Source of the DNA: Halomonas daqiaonensis
GTDB taxonomy: Bacteria; Pseudomonadota; Gammaproteobacteria; Pseudomonadales; Halomonadaceae
Length of the DNA: 33,469 bases
Assembly (NCBI RefSeq): GCF_900109725.1
Contig: NZ_FOBC01000029.1
Coordinates: 1 to 33,469 of the forward strand
Direction: 5' to 3'
Shown: piece after piece, positions 17,367-24,968 of the stretch
Layout: each line of letters begins with the position of its first letter
How positions within the stretch are numbered: the stretch's first letter is position 1
Position numbers and translations under genes: made by a program
The notes under the pieces: generated by a model
The model's input: the letters and a program-made list of their open reading frames with translations, nothing else
The model's database searches: none
What the model was told of the DNA's origin: nothing

Positions 17367-18149
17367 ATGGCCGACCTCGAGATTCCCCAGCTCGTCCTGA
17401 TCGGACTGATCTTCGTCTGGAGCGGCTTCGTGCGTACCAGCCTGGGCTTCGGCGGTGCCGTGCTGTCGCTGCCCTTCCTGCTGCTGGTGCTCGACGAACC
17501 GCTGGTCTTCCTGCCGATCATCGCCATCCATCTACTGATCTTCTCCAGTTGGATCGCCTGGCGCGGCCACCGACAGCTGGTGGCCGACAACGCCGGCCAG
17601 GCGCCGAGCGAGGGCAACATCGACTGGGGCTATCTGCTAAGGGCGATGAAGGTGATGATCATCCCCAAGCTGATCGGCGTGGTCGGCCTGCTGACCCTGC
17701 CGGGCGACGTGCTGACCAGCATCATCTTCGTGATCGTAATGGTATACGCGGTCGGCTATGTGCTCGACAGACCCTTTCGCAGCCATAACCGCATCCTGGA
17801 CGGCGTACTCCTGGCGCTTGGCGGCTACGTCAGTGGCACCTCGCTGATCGGCGCCCCGCTGATCGTCGCGGTCTTCGCCGCCCATGTCGCTACCCACCAG
17901 CTACGCGATACCCTCTTCGTGCTGTGGTTCATCCTGGTGCTGATCAAGATGATCTCCTTCGTGGTCGCCGGCATCGACCTACAGCTCATCCACCAGCTAT
18001 GGCTGCTGCCGTGCGCCCTGATCGGGCATCTGATCGGCGAGCGTGCCCACCGTTTCATGGTCGGCAGCCGCACCAATCTCTACTTCCGGGTGCTCGGCGG
18101 CGTCCTCATCCTGGTCAGCGTGGTGGGACTGTTCAGCTCGGCAGGCTAA
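17367..18149 (+). CDS. TauE/SafE family membrane permease
   Basis: A 260-residue polytopic protein with about eight membrane segments, of the TauE/SafE family that exports sulfite, sulfoacetate or other organic anions. The N-terminal repeat signature TSLGFGGAVLSLPFLLLVL (about 25-43) and the second-half counterpart GGYVSGTSLIGAPLIVAVFA are clear. The start at 17367 is set by AAGGAG seven bases upstream; an in-frame ATG at 17313 lies inside lysR and is rejected. Because it sits 28 bases behind the LysR gene, it is probably co-transcribed with it and could move a substrate or product of the 3-hydroxypropionate-type pathway. The true substrate is unknown. Confidence 0.85.
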   Translation: MADLEIPQLVLIGLIFVWSGFVRTSLGFGGAVLSLPFLLLVLDEPLVFLPIIAIHLLIFSSWIAWRGHRQLVADNAGQAPSEGNIDWGYLLRAMKVMIIPKLIGVVGLLTLPGDVLTSIIFVIVMVYAVGYVLDRPFRSHNRILDGVLLALGGYVSGTSLIGAPLIVAVFAAHVATHQLRDTLFVLWFILVLIKMISFVVAGIDLQLIHQLWLLPCALIGHLIGERAHRFMVGSRTNLYFRVLGGVLILVSVVGLFSSAG

Positions 18150-18277
18150 GGCCCATAACGGCACCCACAGGGAGTGCTCCGGCACCACATGAACGCCAGG
18201 TGAATGGGGCGTTAAGGCTGCAGCAAGGTCAGGCGGCGTAAAACGGATCACGTACCCACACAAGAGGAGTGATCCTG

Positions 18278-18799
18278 ATGAACTGGCTTGATACCGAACA
18301 CCGCTACGGCGCGGTCTCTCGTTTCCTGCACTGGACCATGGCCGTGCTGATACTGCTCATGTTGGGCAGCGACTGGTGGATGGAGGGCATCGCTGGCCTC
18401 GGTGAGGGTGCCGCGATGGAGCTGCATCAGAGCATCGGCATGGCGCTGCTGGCCCTGCTCGCCTTCCGATTGGCCTGGCGCGTCGTCAACCGCGGCCGCC
18501 TGGATCCACCCGGCCACTGGCGCCTGGCCGCGCGCCTCGGCCACCTGGTCCTCTATGCCCTGCTGCTGCTGATCCCGCTAAGCGGCCTGCTCACGGCCTG
18601 GGGCAGCGGCGAGGGTGTAACCGTCTTTGGCGCACCGCTGATCGCGGCAGGGGCCGAGATCGAGTGGCTCGAGGAGGCCTCCGAGGAGACCCACGAGCTG
18701 CTCGCCAATCTGCTGTGGTTTGTCATCGCCGGCCATGTGCTCGCCACACTGGCCCACCAGTGGTGGCTCGGGGAACGCAGCCTACAGCGCATGGCCTGA
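18278..18799 (+). CDS. Cytochrome b561 family protein
   Basis: A 173-residue integral membrane di-heme b protein with four predicted helices. Histidines in likely ligand positions appear in RFLHWTMAVL (His18), MELHQSIGMALL, ARLGHLVLYALL and VIAGHVLATLAHQWW. The family passes electrons between quinol and an acceptor such as superoxide. GAGGAG at 18264-18269 favours the ATG at 18278 over an in-frame GTG at 18269. The gene seems to stand alone, 128 bases after the permease. A hairpin terminator follows. Confidence 0.9.
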   Translation: MNWLDTEHRYGAVSRFLHWTMAVLILLMLGSDWWMEGIAGLGEGAAMELHQSIGMALLALLAFRLAWRVVNRGRLDPPGHWRLAARLGHLVLYALLLLIPLSGLLTAWGSGEGVTVFGAPLIAAGAEIEWLEEASEETHELLANLLWFVIAGHVLATLAHQWWLGERSLQRMA

Positions 18800-18820
18800 A
18801 CCATGCCCACAGCAAAGAAA

Positions 18821-18850
18821 GGGCCCGGCGCGAGCTATAGCGCCGGGCCC
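18821..18850 (-). terminator. Shared rho-independent terminator between cytochrome b561 and PepSY genes
   Basis: A perfect 11-base-pair GC-rich stem (18821-18831 with 18840-18850) with an eight-base loop. On the minus strand it is followed at once by TTTCTTT, so it is a good terminator for the PepSY gene ending at 18908. It also lies 22 bases past the cytochrome b561 stop and may work in both directions. Confidence 0.85.
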
Positions 18851-18907
18851 TGTTAGTGTAAACCAAGGAAATCTCCATCGACGGGGGCCAGGCCCCCGGC
18901 GAAGGCG

Positions 18908-19375
18908 TCAGTCGTGCTCCACCTCGAGTAGCTCGCCGCCACGGCTCCTGACCTCGAGCTCGCGGCCGTCGGCGTCAACCCCCTCGATCTCGACGCGGCC
19001 ATCTCGGTCGACCTGGAGCTCCTCGAACTCGACCAGGCCCTCGGCCACGGCGACGGCCATGGCGTCGCGCACCTCGGCCTCACCGAGGCCCCAGGCGCCG
19101 CCGTCGCGCTTCTTGCGCTCCTCCTTCAGGCTCTCGCCGCTGGCCAGGTCGAAGCGCACCTCGGCCTGCCACTCGTCGTCGAGCCAGCCCTCGACCTCCA
19201 CGCGATCGCGACTCTTGACCTCGATCTCCTCATAGGTCTGGAAGCCGAAGCTGCCGGCCTGGACCAGCACCTCGTCGAGGCGCTCGGTGGTCAGGCGATC
19301 ATCCGCGGCCTGGGCCAGGGTGGCGGCGCCCATCAGGGCAGCCAGGGAAGCGCTCAGGATCATCTTGCGTTGCAT
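18908..19375 (-). CDS. Periplasmic protein with two PepSY-like repeats
   Basis: A 155-residue secreted protein. The N terminus MQRKMILSASLAALMGAATL followed by AQA is a signal peptide with likely cleavage before ADDRLT. The mature part is very acidic and holds two PepSY-like halves (about 27-85 and 95-155), with repeated VEVEGWL and VEIEGVD-type strands. GGAGGT lies eight bases before the ATG at 19375. PepSY proteins often modulate or report to an adjacent two-component system; here it diverges from a second PepSY gene that leads into a response regulator and kinase. Its own ligand is unknown. Confidence 0.85.
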   Translation of the reverse strand: MQRKMILSASLAALMGAATLAQAADDRLTTERLDEVLVQAGSFGFQTYEEIEVKSRDRVEVEGWLDDEWQAEVRFDLASGESLKEERKKRDGGAWGLGEAEVRDAMAVAVAEGLVEFEELQVDRDGRVEIEGVDADGRELEVRSRGGELLEVEHD

Positions 19376-19406
19376 GGGTCATACCTCCGTTCATGGGTGC
19401 CGCTCC

Positions 19407-19463
19407 GTTATACCGCCAGCGACCTTGCCACAGGGTGAAAGGGCCATTCATGCTGCATTCATG
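19407..19463. promoter_or_regulatory. Divergent PepSY promoter region with an 11-base direct repeat
   Basis: CATTCATG occurs at 19445-19452 and again at 19456-19463, a period of 11 bases or one helical turn. That is the layout used by OmpR/PhoP/PmrA-type regulators. A third near copy (CGTTCATG) is at 19388-19395. On the minus strand TATAAC (19412-19407) is a likely -10 for the divergent PepSY gene. Binding by the response regulator encoded at 19839 is inferred. Confidence 0.4.
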
Positions 19464-19838
19464 TTTGGCCTGGCACGCTATGGTCATGAAGAATCGACGC
19501 CTGCTGTCCCGCCTGCGCCTGCCGGCGCTGGTCACCCTCCTCGCCCTGCTGGCCACCTCTCCCGCACCAGCGGACGAGGCATGGCGCGACCTTCATGAGG
19601 CGGTGCGCGAAGGGAAGATCGTGCCCCTGCCCGAGATCCTCGATTGGCTCGAGGCCCACTACGTGGGCCAGGTACTCGAGGTGGAACTCGAGCGTGACGA
19701 TGGCCGGATGCTCTACGAGGTCGAGATGCTCGGCCCCCAGGGCCAGGTGGTGGAATTCGAGTTCGATGCCGCCAGTGGCGAGCTGATCGGCATGGAGGGC
19801 GTGAACATCAACATGATGCAACGCGAGGATGGCGCGGA

Positions 19839-19842
<4 letters not shown>
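19450..19842 (+). CDS. Periplasmic PepSY-domain protein of the two-component operon
   Basis: About 130 residues, with a signal peptide (hydrophobic core LPALVTLLALLATSPAPA, then ADEAWRD) followed by one PepSY domain. LEAHYVGQVLEVELERDDG and LIGMEGVNI are typical. The start is uncertain: ATG at 19450 has AAAGGG six bases upstream, whereas in-frame ATGs at 19480 and 19486 give a shorter, more ordinary signal peptide but lack a ribosome site. The stop overlaps the response regulator start by four bases, so the product is made together with the two-component system and may act as its periplasmic sensor accessory. Confidence 0.8.
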
Positions 19843-20506
<664 letters not shown>

Positions 20507-20510
<4 letters not shown>

Positions 20511-21859
20511 GGCGATTGCGACAATTGTCGCTGGCCAGCCGCCTGCTGCTGGCCTCCCTGCTGACCCTCACGCTCGCCCTGCCACTGGCCGGCGCGGGAC
20601 TCTCCCACTATTTCCGCACCACCGCGACGGCCGCCTTCGACGAGCGCCTGGACGCCCTGCTCAATGTGGTCGTCGCCGGTCTCGCCTGGGCGCCAGCACA
20701 GGAGCAGCTGGTCCATGAGCGCTCGCTGGGGGACCCGCGCTTCGAGCAGGTCTTCTCCGGCTGGTACTGGCAGATCAGCGACGGAGCGGAGCGGGTGCTG
20801 ACCTCACGCTCGCTTTGGGATCAGCGCCTACCGGTCCGCTCCCATCGCCAGGTGATGATCCGTGACCTGGAAGGCCCGCGCGGGACTCCACTGCGCGTTA
20901 TCGAGCGCGATATTCAGCTGGCACCGCTGGACGGCCCTCTGCACGTCAGCGTGGCCGTCTCCCGGGAGACGCTGGACGCGGAACTCGCCCACTTCACCCG
21001 ACTGGTAACGCTCTTACTGGTTGGCCTGGGGGTGTTGCTGCTGGTCACCCTGGCCCTTCAGGTGCGCTGGGGGCTGGCCCCCCTGCGCCGCTTACAGGCC
21101 GACCTGCGGCAAGTAGAGAACGGCGATGCTGAGCGTCTCGATACCCGCCTCTCGCCGGAACTCGCTCGTCTCGCGCAGGCCATGAACGGCGTGCTGGACC
21201 GGGACCGGCGACTGATGACGCATGCGCGGCATGCCGCCGGCAACCTGGCGCATGCGCTGAAGACCCCGGTGAGCGTACTGACCACCCTGGCCGATGGCAC
21301 CGACGAACCACGGCGCACGCGCATCCGCGACGAACTGACGCGCATCGATGCCGCTGTCCGACATCACCTGGCCCGCGCTTCGGCGGCCGGGGACGCTGCC
21401 CTGGCGCCCCGGGTCGCGGCCAGCGACGTGCTGGCGCCGATCTTTGCAGGGCTTGGCCGCCTGGCCAAGCGGCGCGGCCTCACCCTCAGCCATCGCCTGC
21501 CGGCCGAGATGCGCGTGCGCATGGAGGCGCAGGACCTACAGGAACTGGTCGGCAACCTGCTGGACAATGCCCTGCGCTGGGCCAAAGGCCGGGTCGAGGT
21601 ACGCGGTGGCAACGATGCCGGTGGGAGCTGGCTGGAGGTCGAGGACGATGGGCCGGGCATGGACGAGGCCCAGCGTCAGGCCGCGCTTACCCGCGGCGCC
21701 CGGCTCGACGAGCAGCGTCCGGGCAACGGCCTGGGCCTGGCCATCGTGGCCGACCTGGTGAAGCTCAGTGGCGGCCGACTGGAACTCGCCCGCTCGCCCC
21801 TCGGCGGCCTGGCGGTGCGCGTCTGGCTGCCCGACCGCCCCTTTCAGCCTTACGCCTGA
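20507..21859 (+). CDS. Sensor histidine kinase (PhoQ-like group)
   Basis: A 450-residue inner-membrane kinase. Two membrane helices (about 12-32 and 165-187) flank a periplasmic domain of about 130 residues, followed by a HAMP segment, the H box AHALKTP with His249, the N box NLLDNALRWAKG (Asn349/Asn353) and the G boxes DDGPGMD and GNGLGLAIV. The His-Ala-Leu-Lys-Thr-Pro form of the H box is typical of PhoQ-type kinases. The start overlaps the regulator's stop by four bases (ATGA). The four-gene neighbourhood PepSY, PepSY, regulator, kinase suggests an envelope or metal-ion signal, which is inference. Confidence 0.94.
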
Positions 21860-21874
21860 CGCGTCACACACGGC

Positions 21875-22804
21875 TCAGCCCCGATGGCCTTCGTCGGGCT
21901 CGGGCTCGTCGGCACACTGGTGCCAGCTCTCCAGCTGGATGGTGGCGTGGTGCAGGCCATAGCGCTCCGCCAATAGGCGGCGGATCGCTAGCAGCGCGGC
22001 CTGGCGATCCTCGCCCTCGTCGATGGCCGCATGCAGCGACACCAGGTGACGCCCAGGCGTAAGCGACCAGACATGCACGTGATGCACATTGCAGACCGCC
22101 TCGAGCTGTTCGGGGATCTCGCGGCGCAGAGTCGCCGCGTCTAGCTAGTCCGGGGCACCCTCCAGCAGAATATGACCGGACTCTCGGGTCAGCTTCCAGG
22201 CGCTGCGCAGGATCAGCATCGCCACCAGCATCGAGAGCAGCGGATCGATGGGCATCCAGCCAGTGGCCAGTATCACCAAGGCCGCGACGATAGCCGCCAC
22301 CGAACCCAGAAGGTCCCCCAGCACGTGCAGGGCGGCCCCACGGATATTGAGGTTGTCGCGGTCGCCGAAGTGCAGGATGGCGAACACCACCAGGTTGACC
22401 AGAAGCCCCAGGGCGGCGATCGCCAGCATGGTAGTACCCATCACCGTCACCGGCGAGAGCAGCCGGCGGATCGCTTCGATGACGATCCACACCACGATGG
22501 CAATCAGCGTCAGGCCGTTGACGAAGGCGGCAAGAATCTGAACCCGGTGGTAGCCGAAGCTGCGCTTCGCATCGGCCGGGGGGCGGCTGATACGCGCAGC
22601 GAACCAGGCCAGCGCCAGGGCGGCGGTGTCGGTAAGCATGTGGCCGGCATCGGCCAGCAGCGCCAGCGAGCCGGAGAGGATACCGCCCACCACCTCGGCG
22701 ACCATGAAGCCGCCGGTGAGCAGGATCGCCCAGGCTAGCCGGCGCTGACTGTCGTGCCCGGCATGATGAAGGTGGTGATGCGAATGGTCGTGATCGTGAG
22801 CCAT
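21875..22804 (-). pseudogene. CDF (ZitB-type) zinc/cadmium exporter with in-frame amber stop
   Basis: The frame encodes a 309-codon cation diffusion facilitator but is broken by TAG at 22145-22147 (codon 220). Before it lie a His-rich N terminus (HDHDHSHHHLHHAGH), six membrane helices and both metal-site motifs, His55/Asp59 in ADAGHMLTD and His160/Asp164 in HVLGDLLGS, which favour Zn/Cd. After it, in the same frame, the cytoplasmic CDF domain continues intact (HHVHVWSLTPGRHLVSLHA). The family normally needs this domain to dimerise and sense metal. A GTG at 22087 could restart translation. The ATG at 22804 has GGGAGG upstream. It lies 86 bases after the permease gene, probably the same operon. 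Confidence 0.8.
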
Positions 22805-22890
22805 GGGCCCTCCCTTGCCAGGCTTCCAGCATAGCGCAGCGCCAAGACGTCCTTCACACCTGGCGCGAGTTCTCCGCGCCGCTTGCCCTG

Positions 22891-24123
22891 TCAGCCGATG
22901 AGAGGCGCCACGAGCAGCCCCCCGGCCAGCCAGACCAGGGCCAGCACCACCAGCCCCTGCAGCACTCGCTTGCCCAGTGAGACATTACCGCCACCGTGGT
23001 CATGATGGTGATGGTGATGCCCGCCATCCTGGCGTCCCTTCCACCAGAGACCGACCAGCCCCGCCGTGACGGCCAGGAAGATCAGGTTGAGAAAGAAGCC
23101 GTAGTTGACCGCGAAGAAGTCACGCTCGGTGATCGCGCCGGCGCCACTTCCTTGGGGCAGCCAGCCGAGCAGGTCCATGCCGTAGTGCAGCAGCAAGGCC
23201 GTCACCACCAGGGTGCTGAGCAACAGCGCCAGGATGTAGAGCGCCATGCGCCACCCATAGTAGGTGGCATTGATGCGCAGCACCGGCAACACCACCAGGT
23301 CGGAGAAGATGAACGCCATCACCCCGGCGAAGCTCACACCATTTTCGAAGAGCACGGCGGCCAGCGGGATATTGCCCATGGAACCGATGAAGGTGAAGAA
23401 GGCGGCCAGTGGGCCAACCAGTGCCTGAGCCAGCAGTGCGAGGAAGCCGGGGTCGTCCTCACCGGCACCCAGGAACAGCGCCTGGAAGAAGCTCTCCGGC
23501 ACGAAGGCCGCGATGATCCCTGCCACGGTGAAGCCGATCAGCACGTCCTTCCAGACCATCTGCCACTCCATGACGTAAGTCTGGCCGATCTGCCGCCAGC
23601 CCTCGCGGCTCTTGATTTTCTGCCGCCAGTCCGGAGCCCGAGCTTCCTCCTGCTCCTCGTTGCCCTCCAGACGCTTGCGAACTCGCGCAATCAGGGCATC
23701 GGGTCGAGTGATGCGGATGAAGGCCCAGGCCAGCAGGATCAACAGGATGCCGCCGGCATACTCACCTACCACGAAGGGCCAGCCCAGGAAGAGCGCAATT
23801 ACGAAGCCCAGCTCCACCACCAGGTTGGTGGAAGCCAGCATGAAGGCCATGGAGGGCGCCAGGCCGGCCCCCTTCTGGAAGAGCGTGCGGGTGGTCGCCA
23901 GGGCTGCGAAGCTGCAGGAACTGGAAATGAAGCCGAAAACGCTTCCCAACAGCATGCTGCGAGGGCCATCCGTTCCCATGGCACGCTGCATCCGTTGCCG
24001 GGTTACCAGCACCTGGATCAGGCTGCTGATCAAGTAGCCCAGGGCGAAGGCCCACAGGGCCATCCAGAAGAATCCCAGGCTGGTGACGGCCGCCTGGTTC
24101 CATAGCGACAGGAAACGTTCCAT
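22891..24123 (-). CDS. COG0701/ArsP-like permease with His-rich loop, probable metal efflux
   Basis: A 410-residue polytopic protein of the predicted permease family (PF03773), which includes ArsP and the SO_0444-type Cu/Zn efflux group. Two homologous halves are visible: GSVFGFISSSCSFAALATTR with a cysteine in the first, and FFTFIGSMGNIPLAAVLFENG in the second. Near the C terminus a loop has six consecutive histidines plus HDH (GGHHHHHHDHGGG), a natural metal-binding cluster. ATG at 24123 is chosen; an in-frame ATG at 24225 would put the MerR-like promoter inside the gene. Followed by a CDF exporter gene on the same strand, it is probably part of a metal-resistance operon. Confidence 0.8.
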   Translation of the reverse strand: MERFLSLWNQAAVTSLGFFWMALWAFALGYLISSLIQVLVTRQRMQRAMGTDGPRSMLLGSVFGFISSSCSFAALATTRTLFQKGAGLAPSMAFMLASTNLVVELGFVIALFLGWPFVVGEYAGGILLILLAWAFIRITRPDALIARVRKRLEGNEEQEEARAPDWRQKIKSREGWRQIGQTYVMEWQMVWKDVLIGFTVAGIIAAFVPESFFQALFLGAGEDDPGFLALLAQALVGPLAAFFTFIGSMGNIPLAAVLFENGVSFAGVMAFIFSDLVVLPVLRINATYYGWRMALYILALLLSTLVVTALLLHYGMDLLGWLPQGSGAGAITERDFFAVNYGFFLNLIFLAVTAGLVGLWWKGRQDGGHHHHHHDHGGGNVSLGKRVLQGLVVLALVWLAGGLLVAPLIG

Positions 24124-24154
24124 GGTCTCGCTAACCTCGAAAGTGAACGAAACG

Positions 24155-24178
24155 GCGGACCGGGTGCCCCCGGCCCGC
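24155..24178 (-). promoter_or_regulatory. GC-rich hairpin in the permease 5' leader
   Basis: Nine pairs with one A-C mismatch (24155-24158 with 24175-24178, and 24160-24164 with 24169-24173) around the loop TGCC. It lies between the predicted MerR-type promoter and the start codon, so it would be transcribed as part of the leader. No U tract follows. Confidence 0.4.
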
Positions 24179-24193
24179 CATGGATGACCCATC

Positions 24194-24225
24194 AAGCTAC
24201 AGCCTGTGGGCAGCCCAAGGGTCAA
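24194..24225 (-). promoter_or_regulatory. MerR-type metal-responsive promoter for the permease
   Basis: On the minus strand, TTGACC (24225-24220) is separated from a weak -10 (TAGCTT or GTAGCT) by an overlong 19-20-base spacer. The spacer carries an imperfect dyad, CCTTGGG and CCCACAGG. A long spacer filled by a dyad is the signature of promoters controlled by MerR-family metal sensors such as ZntR, CadR or PbrR. No merR gene is in the window, so the regulator would act in trans. Confidence 0.5.
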
Positions 24226-24281
24226 GCCAGCACCGCGACGGGCAAAGCAAGAAAGGGCTCACACGATGAGCGCGGGGCCGG

Positions 24282-24848
24282 TCACATCACCGGCACACCG
24301 GTAACCCATACGTGCAGGTGGAAGGCGAAGAGGTAGTAAGCCATCAGGCCGATCACCACGGTCGCGACGGTGCCGACCATGCCCGGAGCAGCGGTGTCCG
24401 GCCGCGGGCGACGACGGGCCGCGCGGAAGTCGAACACCGCCCACAGCAGGAAGGCCCCGAAGAAGACGATGTCGCCCAGCCGACCGTTGGCCAACAGGTG
24501 AGCGAAGGCCCACAGCTTCACGGCGATGATCATCGGATGGCCCAGCTTGGCCTTGATGTGGTTGCCGGGCACATAGGCCGCCACTAGCAGCACGAAGGCG
24601 GGGATCATCAGCAGCGAGACCAGATGGCGCAGGCCCACCGGCGGCTGCCAGACTAACATCGGGTCCAGGCGCATCTGGCCATAGCCCCAGATCGCCAGGG
24701 CTAGGCCGATGATCGAGACCACCCCATAGGCCGCCTTCCAGGGCAGCACGCCCATTCGCTGAATCTGGGCGGTTCGCCAGTCGTCCGCCACGATGCGCAC
24801 CGAGTGCATACCGAGAAAGATCAACAGGCCGAGAATCATCACGGTCAT
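24282..24848 (-). CDS. NnrU family membrane protein
   Basis: A 188-residue polytopic protein of the NnrU family, related to plant zeta-carotene isomerase (Z-ISO), a heme b membrane enzyme. Family features include LGLLIFLGMHSVRIVA at the N terminus and VPGNHIKAKLGHPMIIAVKL followed by WAFAHLLANG. The conserved histidines in these segments may bind heme. In Rhodobacter nnrU is linked to nitric oxide reductase expression, but no nitrogen-oxide genes are seen here. ATG at 24848 is preferred over 24863 because GGAG lies nine bases upstream and homologues begin at this point. It diverges from the PhoD-like gene over about 120 bases. Confidence 0.88.
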   Translation of the reverse strand: MTVMILGLLIFLGMHSVRIVADDWRTAQIQRMGVLPWKAAYGVVSIIGLALAIWGYGQMRLDPMLVWQPPVGLRHLVSLLMIPAFVLLVAAYVPGNHIKAKLGHPMIIAVKLWAFAHLLANGRLGDIVFFGAFLLWAVFDFRAARRRPRPDTAAPGMVGTVATVVIGLMAYYLFAFHLHVWVTGVPVM

Positions 24849-24968
24849 GGTAGAAGTCTCCATCAGGGAAAAGGCAAACTGGAACGAAACCGCAGCCAGC
24901 CTAGTCTGTTGGCCTGATCACGACCAGTGCCGACGAGCGCTAAGGCACCAAAGACGCAAAGGATTGTC

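Noticed and set aside
21875..22147. Separate small gene for the CDF C-terminal domain, starting at GTG 22087
   Set aside because: It continues the frame of the CDF gene exactly after the amber codon and has no clear ribosome site, so it is better read as the broken tail of one gene.
22996..24105. Plus-strand open frame opposite the permease
   Set aside because: Begins with a Met/Val repeat that is the complement of the His cluster; no family match.
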